A stretch of DNA of 50,535 bases, taken from assembly GCF_009908195.1 (NCBI RefSeq), contig NZ_JAAAHS010000011.1, positions 1 to 50,535 on the forward strand. The letters run 5' to 3'. Shown here one piece after another: positions 39,915-47,094 of this stretch. Position 1 is the first letter of the stretch; each line of letters starts with the position of its first letter. The notes beneath the pieces are model-generated. The model searched no databases and was not told the origin of the DNA. It saw nothing but the letters and a program-made list of their open reading frames with translations. The DNA comes from Streptomyces boluensis. GTDB lineage: Bacteria > Actinomycetota > Actinomycetes > Streptomycetales > Streptomycetaceae. Position numbers and translations under genes: made by a program.

Positions 39915-40588
39915 TGCCCAGGCCCCGCCCGACTCGAAGTGAGCCCATGCCCGCCAGGAACGACAACCACGCCACCGCGTCCCCGAGCCGGGGGAGGCCG
40001 GCCGATCCGCGCCTCGAGGGTGCATTCGTCGAGGCAGCCCTGCAGTTGGTCGCCGAGAAGGGATACGCCGCCCTGACCACCGCGGCGGTCGCCAAGCGTG
40101 CAGGCGCCTCCACCGCCAGCCTGTACCGGCGCTGGCCGACCAAGCGGAGCCTGGTCACGCACATCGCACGCACGGTCACCCTCGACGTCCTCGGCGAGAT
40201 CGACACCGGGACCCTCCGAGGCGATCTGCGCGAACTCCTCACGCGCAAACAGCAGTTGTTCGACTGCGTAGGGCCCACGCTCCTCGCCCTACTGGCCGAA
40301 GCACGCCACGACGACGAACTCCGGGAGATCCTGCACCAGGCAGTGATCGTCGACATCAATGCACGGTCTGAGGCCATGCTCGACCGTGCTGTCGAACGGG
40401 GCGAGATCCCGGAGCCCGATACCTCAACAGCTCAGGCCCTCACCGTCATTCTGGTCGGCGGCGGCCTCGTCCACCACGCCCTCCTCCCGGCCTCACCCGA
40501 GCCCGGCACCGACGCCACGGTGGAAGCAGAACTGACCCTGATCCTCACCGCCCTCGCCCACAGACCGGGGCCTTCCGTCCCGTCGTGA
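39914..40588 (+). CDS. TetR family regulator coupled to the DFR-like reductase
   Basis: 224 residues from the ATG at 39914, or 213 from an internal ATG at 39947. The helix-turn-helix is YAALTTAAVAKRAGASTASL then YRRWPTKRSLV, typical of the TetR_C_11/AcrR-like group. It shares the TAATG junction with the reductase gene. It probably represses the operon through the inverted repeat at 38766-38780. Confidence 0.88.
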   Translation: MPRPRPTRSEPMPARNDNHATASPSRGRPADPRLEGAFVEAALQLVAEKGYAALTTAAVAKRAGASTASLYRRWPTKRSLVTHIARTVTLDVLGEIDTGTLRGDLRELLTRKQQLFDCVGPTLLALLAEARHDDELREILHQAVIVDINARSEAMLDRAVERGEIPEPDTSTAQALTVILVGGGLVHHALLPASPEPGTDATVEAELTLILTALAHRPGPSVPS

Positions 40589-41211
40589 GACGTGCTGTTC
40601 GGTGGCGTGGGCGAGGTCTTCGCGGGTGCGCGGCAGCTTTGTGGTGGATACGAGGATCGGCCGGGCCCGGAAGCTCCTCCGGGGACGGTGTCTCGCCGCA
40701 CGGCCGCCGGTGCCGTCCACGCCCCACGGGCCCTGGGGTCACGGTGTACCTGACGCAGTCGCAGCGCTGTTCTGGATGATCCACGCTGTCCTCAATGACT
40801 GGGCGGGCGGTCGGACACCGTGCGCCGACGCGTGGCGCGTACGTACGGCGGGTCGGGGCGCAGCAGCTCCGCCCACGGCCGTGGTCCTGGCCGTGCTCGA
40901 CGCGGCGGGCCGTACGAGGCGCAGCGCCCCAACTCCCCTTTTCCGGGTGGGGGGTTCCTGGTGCGGCGCCACGGTGCCACACGGCGTCGCGGGGCCGCAC
41001 CTTCGGTGCGCGGGGCCCAAGGCACGCCTCCGGCGTGCACCGCACTTCCGGTGCGCTGTGCGGACTCCGCCGTACCGGCCCGGCCCCGTAGCCGGCGCAG
41101 GCGCTGGCCTGTTTGTGCTCGTTGTCCCGATGGGCTCCTGGCATGGACCCTGGGGGCAGATCGGGTCGCTGGCGCACGGTCGGCTCTACCCGCAGGGGAG
41201 GTGACACGGGC
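40589..41211. other. 623-bp intergenic region with a hairpin cluster
   Basis: No supported gene. Open frames on both strands carry no family motif and have low-complexity Arg/Pro/Ala composition. The second half (40931-41055) contains several consecutive GC hairpins, listed separately. The last 20 bp give the ribosome site (GGGGAGG) of the oxygenase gene. Confidence 0.5.
40931..41055. repeat. Cluster of consecutive short hairpins
   Basis: In 125 bp the following pair: AACTCCCC with GGGGGGTT (40931-40956); CGCACC-TTC-GGTGCG nearly perfect (40996-41010); GCACGCC-TCC-GGCGTGC (41022-41038); CGCAC-5-GTGCG (41041-41055). The last three share a GCAC…GTGC theme and may be degenerate copies of one element. 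It lies 157 bp before the oxygenase GTG. It could be a structured leader, a repeated extragenic palindrome or a terminator array. Confidence 0.55.
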
Positions 41212-42132
41212 GTGGAATCGGTACACGGCACGGAAGCAGACATTCCCTCGGTGGACCTGGACCTGGACCTGGACTCGGGCGAAGGCGCCGTCGTGCTCGG
41301 GGAGGCGTGCCGTCGCCTGGGATTCTTCTTCGCCCGCCGTCACGGGGTACCAGAAGCATTGATGGGCCCCGCGTTTGCGGAGACGCGGCGTTTCTACGCC
41401 CGCCCCGATCACGAGAAGCGGACGTACGCCGCCAGTGCCCGTTCGCAGTTCCTGGGCTACCGAGGGGTGGGGCAGGAGAGGAGTACCTCTCACGCGGGCG
41501 GCGAGGCCTGCGAGCAGTTCCGGATCGGAGGGACCACCCGCGCCCTTGCTGTGGAGCCGTCGTCCGGCTTCTTCCACGGTCCGTTCGCGAACTGCTCCGC
41601 GATCTTCGAAAGCCTGGTGGTGCTGGGGGACCGACTCCTCGCGGCCTGTGCCGAGGATCTCTCACTGGACGGTGCGCTCACCGGCTCCTGTCAGGCCTCG
41701 CCCATGCACCGCCTCGGCCTCAACTCCTACCGGCCCGGACACGGCGCCGACATCGCCAACACCGTCGACTATGCGATGTCACCGCACATCGACCACGCCT
41801 ACTTCACCGTCGTGCTCCAGGACGAACCTGGCCTCCAGGTGCAGGACGAGAATGGCGTCTGGCTCTCTGTTCCCCTGGTCCCCGACGCGGTGTTCGTCTT
41901 CCTCGGGGACTACCTGCAGCGGGCCACGAACGGCATCTACCGTGCGGCGACGCACCGGGTCGGCGCGGTGAGCGCCGACCGGATCTCCATCCAGTACAAA
42001 CACCGACCCGCCTACAGCACCGTCGTCGCGCCGTTGGGGGCGTGCGCCAACGCGGACACTCCGCCTCGCTACGAGCCGTTCGACACGGGCAACCAGTATG
42101 CGTCCCTGCTGCAATCCCTCCTGGACCGTTAG
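41212..42132 (+). CDS. 2-oxoglutarate/Fe(II) oxygenase, isopenicillin-N-synthase-like
   Basis: 306 residues. The N-terminal DIOX_N part has CRRLGFFFARRHGVPEAL. The iron ligands are His192 and Asp194 (SPHIDHAY) and His248 (AATHRVG), and Arg257-x-Ser259 (DRISIQYKHRP) binds 2-oxoglutarate. It hydroxylates or oxidises a small molecule; the substrate is unknown. A GTG at 41212 with GGGGAGG upstream is the start. A short GACCTG repeat encodes DLDLDLD near residue 15. No biosynthetic neighbours are present, so it may act in catabolism or be a remnant of a larger cluster. Confidence 0.88.
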   Translation: MESVHGTEADIPSVDLDLDLDSGEGAVVLGEACRRLGFFFARRHGVPEALMGPAFAETRRFYARPDHEKRTYAASARSQFLGYRGVGQERSTSHAGGEACEQFRIGGTTRALAVEPSSGFFHGPFANCSAIFESLVVLGDRLLAACAEDLSLDGALTGSCQASPMHRLGLNSYRPGHGADIANTVDYAMSPHIDHAYFTVVLQDEPGLQVQDENGVWLSVPLVPDAVFVFLGDYLQRATNGIYRAATHRVGAVSADRISIQYKHRPAYSTVVAPLGACANADTPPRYEPFDTGNQYASLLQSLLDR

Positions 42133-42711
42133 GGCCGAGGCGTCCGGCCACGGCGGCGGGCAACAGTGGCTTGCGTGAGGCCGCATGCTGCGCGTACTGC
42201 GACCAGCATCGACGGCGGCAGGCCTATTCCAGAAGGCCATTAGTGTGCAGTCGCCGCCGCGGCCACATCTAGGGTCCGGCCGGGCACTTGGCTCGGCAGG
42301 TCAAGCTCGGACCGGCCAGCGCGCTTCGTTCCTGGGCGCGGTCCCACGACGTCGGCCACGTCCCCGGTCCCAGCAAGGGCCACGCACACCCCAGCGACGG
42401 GAGTCTGTCCGAGCGGGCAGTCGTCGTCGTGGGTCGGGAGGCTGGTTCCCGCCAGCTGATGAGAATCCTTGAAAGCGGCCAGGGCTGCTCGTCGCCCCAC
42501 TCGGTCCCGGTGTTCAACGGAGTGGGGCGTTTCAGCGAGCGTCGCGCGCATCGGCGGCAGGGGCGGCCCCCTCGTGGAGGTGCGTGCCGTGCCGGCCGGT
42601 CAAGAGGGCCCTCGGCGGCGCTGGCCTTCGACCACACTGGACAGTCCGTCCCGCCCCTTGAACTGGCTGGCCGAGCTCGTGGCCTGGACCGATGCCCCGC
42701 CGAGTCAGCGA
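42133..42711. other. 579 bp without a recognisable gene
   Basis: A plus-strand frame near 42560-42720 reads STTLDSPSRPLNWLAELVAW, which looks protein-like, and a minus-strand frame near 42480 reads EWGDEQPWPLSRILISWREP. Neither can be assigned or given a start, and they overlap. The stretch is probably degenerate coding DNA. No repeat or terminator was noticed. Confidence 0.45.
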
Positions 42712-43404
42712 TCAGGCGGCCGTGCCTGCGGCTTCTTCAATGAGGTCGGTGACCGGGCCCGGCTGGGAGGCCAAAGAGGCGTGACTGGCGTCTAGTTCGA
42801 TGGTCTTACGCGGGTTCATACGCTCGGCCATGCGACGTTCGTTGTCGGGGTGGATCATGCGGTCGCTGGTGGAGATCTGGTACCAGGTCGGCTTCGCGCG
42901 CCAGGCCGGCGCGGTGACGTTGTCACCGAATGTCGATCCCAGCGGCGCTTTCTGGGTGACAGCCATGATCAGCGCTTCCTCCGCTGACAGGTCCTGGGCG
43001 AAGCTCTCGTGGAACTTGTCTTGCTTGACCCACAGGTAGCCGTCGGAGTCCGGAGCAAGGTTCTCGAACGCCGCCGGAGGTTTCTCCTGGCTGATCTGGC
43101 CCGGGCTTTCACCGACATCCGGAGCGAACGCTGCGATGTAGACCAGACCGGTGACGTTGGGTAGGTCACCCGCCTCTGTGATGACTGCACCCCCGTAGGA
43201 ATGCCCGACCAGCACCACCGGGCCGTCGATCTGCTTCACCATCTTGCGGGTGCGTTCGGCATCGTCCGCGAGCGAGGTCAGCGGATTCTCCACCGCGTGC
43301 AGTGATCCGAATCCGCGGCGGTGGAGTTCGGTGATGACCTTGCCCCAGTGGGCAGCACCGCCCCAGAAGCCGTGGACCAGCACGATTGCGGGCTTCTCAG
43401 CCAT
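42712..43404 (-). CDS. Alpha/beta hydrolase (EstC/salicylate-esterase-like)
   Basis: 230 residues. It begins KPAIVLVHGFWGGAAHWGKV (oxyanion region), with the nucleophile elbow LVGHSYGG and TWYQISTSDRMIHPD, which carries the acid. The C-terminal DASHASLASQPGPVTDLI carries the His. This subgroup hydrolyses small esters or nitriles and is widespread in actinobacteria. The ATG at 43404 follows a moderate ribosome site. Upstream an inverted repeat at 43479-43497 may be its operator. Complete. Confidence 0.88.
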   Translation of the reverse strand: MAEKPAIVLVHGFWGGAAHWGKVITELHRRGFGSLHAVENPLTSLADDAERTRKMVKQIDGPVVLVGHSYGGAVITEAGDLPNVTGLVYIAAFAPDVGESPGQISQEKPPAAFENLAPDSDGYLWVKQDKFHESFAQDLSAEEALIMAVTQKAPLGSTFGDNVTAPAWRAKPTWYQISTSDRMIHPDNERRMAERMNPRKTIELDASHASLASQPGPVTDLIEEAAGTAA

Positions 43405-43478
43405 GAGGTCTGCCTTTCGCGAGCAAGGGCGATCTGCCTCACTAAGTGGAGTGCAACCTTGCGGCCATCGCACGCCGA

Positions 43479-43497
43479 ACTCACCCTTCAGGTGAGT
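43479..43497. promoter_or_regulatory. Inverted repeat upstream of the EstC-like gene
   Basis: ACTCACC-5-GGTGAGT, perfect 7-bp arms, 75 bp before the ATG at 43404. TTGCAC nearby on the minus strand could be its -35 box. An operator is plausible; no regulator gene is adjacent. Confidence 0.4.
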
Positions 43498-43527
43498 GAC
43501 CCAGAGTTCGCACCGCAGTCCCGTTGA

Positions 43528-43743
43528 AGGGCACTCACCAAAGCACCGGCTTCGGCCACCGCATGGGATTGCCAGGAGTACCTGCGCAACAAGGGGATCG
43601 CCATTGACCCAACCGTTGTCGATGCGTGCGGGAGAGGCACCAGCGGCACCTTGGGATCTCACGCAATCTGTGTCCTGCAGCTCATCAGCGCGGGCGTGAC
43701 CTCGAGGGATGCTCGCAACGCCTGCGATCTGGCAGACAACTGA
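43528..43743 (+). pseudogene. 3' fragment of a small Cys-containing protein
   Basis: The frame after a TGA at 43525 is open to a stop at 43741-43743. It reads AWDCQEYLRNKGIAIDPTVV, then DACGRGTSGTLGSHAICVLQ and RDARNACDLADN, with four Cys. It looks like the mature part of a small exported or helical protein of a type I have seen in Streptomyces, but no start codon or signal peptide is available. It is therefore probably a truncated relic. It ends 20 bp before the hairpin at 43763-43812. Confidence 0.4.
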
Positions 43744-43762
43744 GCTGCCCGAAGGGCCAAAA

Positions 43763-43812
43763 AATGAAGAGAGCCGCCCTTCCGGAGTTCCGGCAGGGCG
43801 GCTCTCTTCATT
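43763..43812 (-). terminator. Strong intrinsic terminator
   Basis: A perfect 18-bp stem (43763-43780 with 43795-43812) has a 14-nt loop. On the minus strand it is followed by six T, so it is a Rho-independent terminator for the zinc-ribbon gene whose stop is at 43883. It may also stop plus-strand transcripts from the Cys-protein fragment. Confidence 0.85.
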
Positions 43813-43882
43813 CACTGAGCCGCATGACCACCACCGACGCGATGTCGTGCGTGCCGGGGCCTCGCCGTACGTGAGGGTCCCG

Positions 43883-44479
43883 TCAGAACTTGCCCATGTG
43901 TTCAGCCGTGCGGTGCCCGAGCTGCCGGCTGAACCTCTCGTAGAAACCGACCGAGAAGGGCGGCCAGCCCCAGAAGTCGAAGGCGAGGGCACCCACAGCG
44001 AAGTTGCCGTCCCACTGCCATTCGGTGACCGGGACGCAGGCACCGCACGCCGCGCAGGGCGCGTTCCCTTCACCGGTCTTCTTCCAGGTGGCGATGCCGT
44101 CCCGGAACGGCTGCCAGACCTCCTCGTCGGGCTCGAACTCCTCCGGATAGTTGATGATCACGGTCCTGGCCCGGCACCGCGGACAGACGGCGTACTCCGC
44201 CTCGTCCGACCCCTGGCCACCGACGTGGTAATCGCGCCCGACCAGGATGGCCACCGGTCCCGGCAGCCAGCTCGGATCCGAGGCATCGGCCACCGCCTGC
44301 TTCCAGTTCGGACCCGGAACATAGCCCTCGTCCACGTCCAGGCTGTACACGCCCTCACCGGACATCTCCCGCGTGATCAGGCCCTCGCCCACCATCCAGT
44401 CGACCATCCGCTCGGCGAGCGGCCCGGCCTCCTCGCCGGTCACCTCGACGTCGACGATCCGCTCGTAGAAGTCACCCAT
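43883..44479 (-). CDS. Hypothetical protein with a zinc-ribbon-like Cys pair
   Basis: 198 residues, no signal or membrane segment. Two CxxC knuckles, CPRC (AEYAVCPRCRARTVI) and CAAC (NAPCAACGACVPVTEW), are spaced about 45 residues apart and probably bind zinc. The first half is acidic and Trp-containing (VEVTGEEAGPLAERMVDWMV). It ends GFYERFSRQLGHRTAEHMGKF. I recall related Streptomyces proteins of unknown role, often near toxin-immunity-like genes. The ATG at 44479 has an excellent GGAGGTGGGGG leader; the in-frame start at 44512 is less likely. It is followed by a strong terminator. Complete. Confidence 0.72.
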   Translation of the reverse strand: MGDFYERIVDVEVTGEEAGPLAERMVDWMVGEGLITREMSGEGVYSLDVDEGYVPGPNWKQAVADASDPSWLPGPVAILVGRDYHVGGQGSDEAEYAVCPRCRARTVIINYPEEFEPDEEVWQPFRDGIATWKKTGEGNAPCAACGACVPVTEWQWDGNFAVGALAFDFWGWPPFSVGFYERFSRQLGHRTAEHMGKF

Positions 44480-44746
44480 CGCCCCCACCTCCTGTTGATC
44501 AGCACCGGACACTGTGCCATCCCCTCCGACACGTCATCGCGTTGGCGGTTCCGCCACAGCTTCGGGGGCACAGATCTCGTCCCTACGCGTAGTTTGTCGC
44601 CGACTTGGGGGCGGCACGGCCGCGCTATGAAGGGTGCTGTGACTGGTCGTTGATCCCTTCGGCGCCACTTCCTGCTACGCGCGCGATGCGGCTGACGACG
44701 CTGACTTCCACGACGGGTTCCTGATGCCGTTCCAACATGCCTCCTC

Positions 44747-44840
44747 TCACCACCGCATGCCCAGGGCGTCAAGGTCGGCGCGTCGTTGGGTGGTGAGTTT
44801 GCCTGCCGGCGGCGTGTGTTGGCGATCCGCACCCTGACCG
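44747..44840 (-). pseudogene. 3' tip of a second helicase-associated-domain relic
   Basis: The minus strand reads VRIANTRRR and, after a one-base frame change, AGKLTTQRRADLDALGMRW and a stop. This is the standard end of a helicase-associated repeat (W..N.R.R…L…R…L..LGMRW). Only about 30 codons remain. The upstream side is replaced by polynucleotide-kinase-like DNA running in the opposite direction. Confidence 0.45.
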
Positions 44841-45238
44841 AGGGCGTCCTGACCGTCGCGGTCGGGGCGGCCGGGTCCGGCAAGTCGACGGCGGCCGCCG
44901 ACGCCCGCGCCCTCGGGTACACCGTGATCTGCCTGGACGAGCTGCGCCGGTAGTTCAGCCCGAGACGGGACAGCGGGAGACCAGTCCGCGACCCGGTCCG
45001 TCGTCGCCCGCCAAAACGCTTTGCTCGACGGGGAGTTGGACGCCGGGGAGCGAGTGTTCCTCGACTCGACCAACGTCGAGCCGCACGTGCGGGCCGGGCT
45101 CGTCGAGAGGACCCGGCGTTGCGGTCGGCCCACCTTCGCGGTCCGGTTCCTGCCCGTCCTCGACATCTGCCGGGCCCACAACAATGCCCGCAAGGTCACC
45201 AGCCGCTACGTCCCGGACGACGCGGACAGCCGAAAAGC
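44816..45238 (+). pseudogene. Relic of a polynucleotide-kinase-like AAA_33 ATPase
   Basis: From a GTG at 44816 the frame gives LTVAVGAAGSGKSTAAADAR (a P-loop) and VICLDELRR, then a TAG at about 44952. The following family sequence is in another frame: DQSATRSVVARQNALLDGEL, VFLDSTNVEPHVRAGLVERT and HNNARKVTSRYVPDD. These are the Walker A, lid and DxTN motifs of T4 Pnk-like kinases. A stop and a frameshift inactivate it, and the tail after about 45236 is foreign. Confidence 0.65.
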
Positions 45239-45328
45239 GTCCGTGGGAACGCCGAGAGCACCATCACTGTCTGGACCATGTACAACGGCATGCTGGACAA
45301 CGCCCCGTTCACCGTCACCGTGCAGTAG
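45239..45328 (+). pseudogene. Foreign 3' end fused to the kinase relic
   Basis: In a third frame the DNA reads GNAESTITVWTMYNGM, then LDNAPFTVTVQ and a stop at 45326-45328. It looks like the C-terminal beta strand of an exported or virion-like domain; I do not recognise the family. It is too short for an independent gene and is best read as the surviving tail of a deleted one. Confidence 0.35.
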
Positions 45329-45464
45329 CCACCTGCCGTGACGGGCACCGCCCGAGTCCGCCCTTCTGCTGACGGCAACGACGGCCGATAGAGACAAGTG
45401 ATCGCTGGCCTGCGCGATCGAAGCCGGAAGATGGCGGTCCTGCTCGTGGCGTCGTGCTCGATCC

Positions 45465-45505
45465 TGCGGATGAGAAGGTTGCACGTACGAATCCTGCCGA
45501 GTGCA
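45465..45505 (+). tRNA. 3' fragment of a tRNA-Arg gene (possible att remnant)
   Basis: GGATGAGAAGGTTGCA and then CGAATCCTGCCGAGTGCA closely match, with a few substitutions, the 3' half of Streptomyces tRNA-Arg: the end of the anticodon arm, the T arm and the acceptor 3' strand. The 5' half is absent; no GCACTCG acceptor partner occurs nearby. The T-loop reads TACGAAT instead of TTCGAAT, and the T-stem has a mismatch. A strong terminator follows at once, as after real tRNA genes. It is non-functional and probably left by integration or excision of an element at a tRNA-Arg site. Confidence 0.6.
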
Positions 45506-45511
45506 CGGCCC

Positions 45512-45544
45512 AAGAGGCCCCGGACGAGAGTCCGGGGCCTCTTT
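45512..45544 (+). terminator. Intrinsic terminator after the tRNA fragment
   Basis: A perfect 14-bp stem (45512-45525 with 45530-45543), loop GAGA, followed by TTT. It is typical of the terminator downstream of a tRNA gene. Confidence 0.85.
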
Positions 45545-45947
45545 CACGCCTCTCATCAGCGGTCTGGTCACCGCCCCCGCCGGTACTAGCGGGGGACGGC
45601 ATCACCACGATGGGACGACACGAGTTGCCGATACCCGAACCGCGCAGCGCCGTGAGCTGCCTGGCCCAAGCGCTGCGCGAGGGGATGGGCATCGGACGGA
45701 GCCGGCAGACCAACTTCCCCACAGCGCCTGGACCCTGAGCCGTCGTCGGCGAAGTGGTTCCAGTGGACGAATGCGACGACCGGCCAGTCCACCTCGGCCC
45801 TTGCCTGCGCCGGGGCGGCAAGCGGCCGACGACGTCCACGACCGCGTCGAGGAAGGCCAGTAGCAGCTGTGGACGAGCCCCTCACCGATGGCTTCTGCTG
45901 CTGCCCGCACCCGAGGGCACGCAGTACGGCAGCACCGTCCGGTTCAA
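45545..45947. other. About 400 bp without a recognisable gene
   Basis: A minus-strand frame reads EVDWPVVAFVHWNHFADDGS around 45740-45800, which looks like coding sequence, but no family or start is apparent and the neighbouring frame changes. This is likely relic DNA between the tRNA fragment and the C2-domain gene. Confidence 0.4.
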
Positions 45948-46310
45948 TCAGAACTTCTGAACGATGACGAGACCGCTTCCTTGCGGGAACAGGTCAGCCT
46001 GGTGGACGCCCGCCCGCAGGTCATGGAGCCAAAAGATCATTGAGCCGACAGGATGCTCGGCACCTGAGTCATCGTCGATCACGGTTACCTGGAATGCCGG
46101 GTTGTCGCCGTCGTAGTTGAGGACGAACGTCGTTGACCAGTCAGGGTTTTCGTCATCCTGAATGATCTCGGTCTCGTAGCCGCAGTCGATCCAGTCGAGG
46201 CCGTCCCCAACGCAGAGCCGGAGGAAGGCGTCTGTCGTGCCCGCTCCGATCGCTGGGTCGTGATCTGGCAGGCCCCTTGCGGAAAACCTGAGCCTGACCT
46301 GGCCTGCCAT
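45948..46310 (-). CDS. Stand-alone C2-domain protein
   Basis: 120 residues, one domain and nothing else. The order of motifs follows a calcium-binding C2 beta-sandwich: VRLRFSARGLPDHDP (loop 1 Asp pair), TTDAFLRL (the SDPFV position), GYETEIIQDDENPDWSTTFV (the KT.vi…NP.W…F position), AFQVTVIDDDSG (loop 3 Asp cluster) and then HPVGSMIFWLHDL (the iG…i.L..L position). All expected acidic ligands are present. C2 domains are rare in bacteria and usually sit in larger proteins. The ATG at 46310 has GGAGGA at ideal spacing. There is no signal peptide, so it is cytosolic. I infer Ca2+-dependent lipid binding; no partner gene is adjacent. Confidence 0.75.
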   Translation of the reverse strand: MAGQVRLRFSARGLPDHDPAIGAGTTDAFLRLCVGDGLDWIDCGYETEIIQDDENPDWSTTFVLNYDGDNPAFQVTVIDDDSGAEHPVGSMIFWLHDLRAGVHQADLFPQGSGLVIVQKF

Positions 46311-46336
46311 CGTTCCTCCATATGCCGTTCTCGCCC

Positions 46337-46684
46337 TCAGCCCTGATCTTTCAGGCGATGTTGCAGGACGCTACCGCAGCAGCAGAGAGCCACTGGACGG
46401 TTCGGATGCTCTGAGAGCCTTGTGAACAGACCCCGCCGGCTCGGCTTCCGGGCGGACGTCGCGGGAGGCTTGGCAGTCGCCGGCGGCGCGGTGGCCTCCG
46501 CCGAGGCGGAGTCATCGGTTCGAGCCGAGCCAGGCGCGTAGGCCTCCATCCGGTGGTGCCAGGTCCTGCTCGGCTCCAGGTGCAGGGGCCTCTTCCCGGT
46601 GCGCTTGATGTCGTTGAGGATCATGGTGTGGTCGATGTCGGCGTTGTACGCGTAGACGGTCCGGCCATCAGAGGTGCGAATCTC
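46337..46684 (-). pseudogene. Unrecognised fragment next to the DUF4383-like gene
   Basis: After the stop of the membrane-protein gene (46687) the frame reads EIRTSDGRTVYAYNADIDHT, then MILNDIKRTGKRPLHLEPSR and TWHHRMEAYAPG, a coherent protein-like stretch. A low-complexity Ala/Thr/Arg tail follows. No start codon precedes it; the first in-frame ATG is inside (at MILND). It could be a 5'-truncated gene or be expressed from the internal ATG. The family is unknown. Confidence 0.35.
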
Positions 46685-46686
46685 CC

Positions 46687-47094
46687 CTAGCGTCGAGGAC
46701 GGCGGCGGTGGCTGAGGGCCGCCACCGCCAGGGTGGTCAGGACGACCACCGCCGCCGTCTCGACGTACAGGGTCGGGCGGACCAGCTCCGCGTCGATGTC
46801 CTCGTCGAATCCGAACAGGCCCCTGGTGAGGCTCAGGAACAGCGCGCCCAGCGTGCCGGCCGTGAACAACGCGGTGACGGCGGCGACCGGACCGAGCCAG
46901 CGCACGGGCGTGGCCAGCAGCGCCAAGGCGAGCAGGATGCCGACGACGCCGTTGAGCAGGAAGAGTGGCCCGATGGTGGCGAGGTCCCGGTAGCCCTCGG
47001 CCCACAGGCGCAGATGGATCGCGGCCATCGCCGCCGTCAGCCCGGCGCCGGCCAGGCGCAGGACGAGCCTCGCGCCCGCTCCGTCAGTAGCCAT
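46687..47094 (-). CDS. Small four-helix membrane protein
   Basis: 135 residues with four predicted helices (LRLAGAGLTAAMAAIHLRLW, IGPLFLLNGVVGILLALALL, VAAVTALFTAGTLGALFLSL, LYVETAAVVVLTTLAVAALS) and a basic C-terminus. I recall this type next to ECF sigma/cupredoxin genes in Streptomyces; its role is unknown. The ATG at 47094 overlaps the cupredoxin stop by 11 bp, so it is co-translated and belongs to the second ECF locus. Confidence 0.78.
   Translation of the reverse strand: MATDGAGARLVLRLAGAGLTAAMAAIHLRLWAEGYRDLATIGPLFLLNGVVGILLALALLATPVRWLGPVAAVTALFTAGTLGALFLSLTRGLFGFDEDIDAELVRPTLYVETAAVVVLTTLAVAALSHRRRPRR

Noticed and set aside
40997..41055. Palindrome cluster as a Streptomyces chromosome telomere
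   Set aside because: Telomeres are long, ordered palindrome series at a replicon end. This cluster is internal, short and flanked by normal genes.
40589..41211. Open frames in the hairpin region as a novel gene
   Set aside because: The translations are Arg/Pro/Ala-rich, start codons lack ribosome sites, and the frame is interrupted by strong hairpins.
41212..42132. 2OG oxygenase as part of a beta-lactam or other biosynthetic cluster
   Set aside because: No synthetase, tailoring or transport genes lie next to it. Its neighbours are non-coding DNA and an unrelated esterase.
44816..44952. P-loop frame as a functional small ATPase
   Set aside because: It ends at a TAG about 45 codons in, before the Walker B and lid motifs, which continue in another frame. 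It is a broken kinase.
45196..45513. Minus-strand frame containing RIRTCNLLIRR
   Set aside because: This is the well-known spurious translation of the antisense strand of a tRNA 3' end. It helped reveal the tRNA-Arg fragment but is not a protein.
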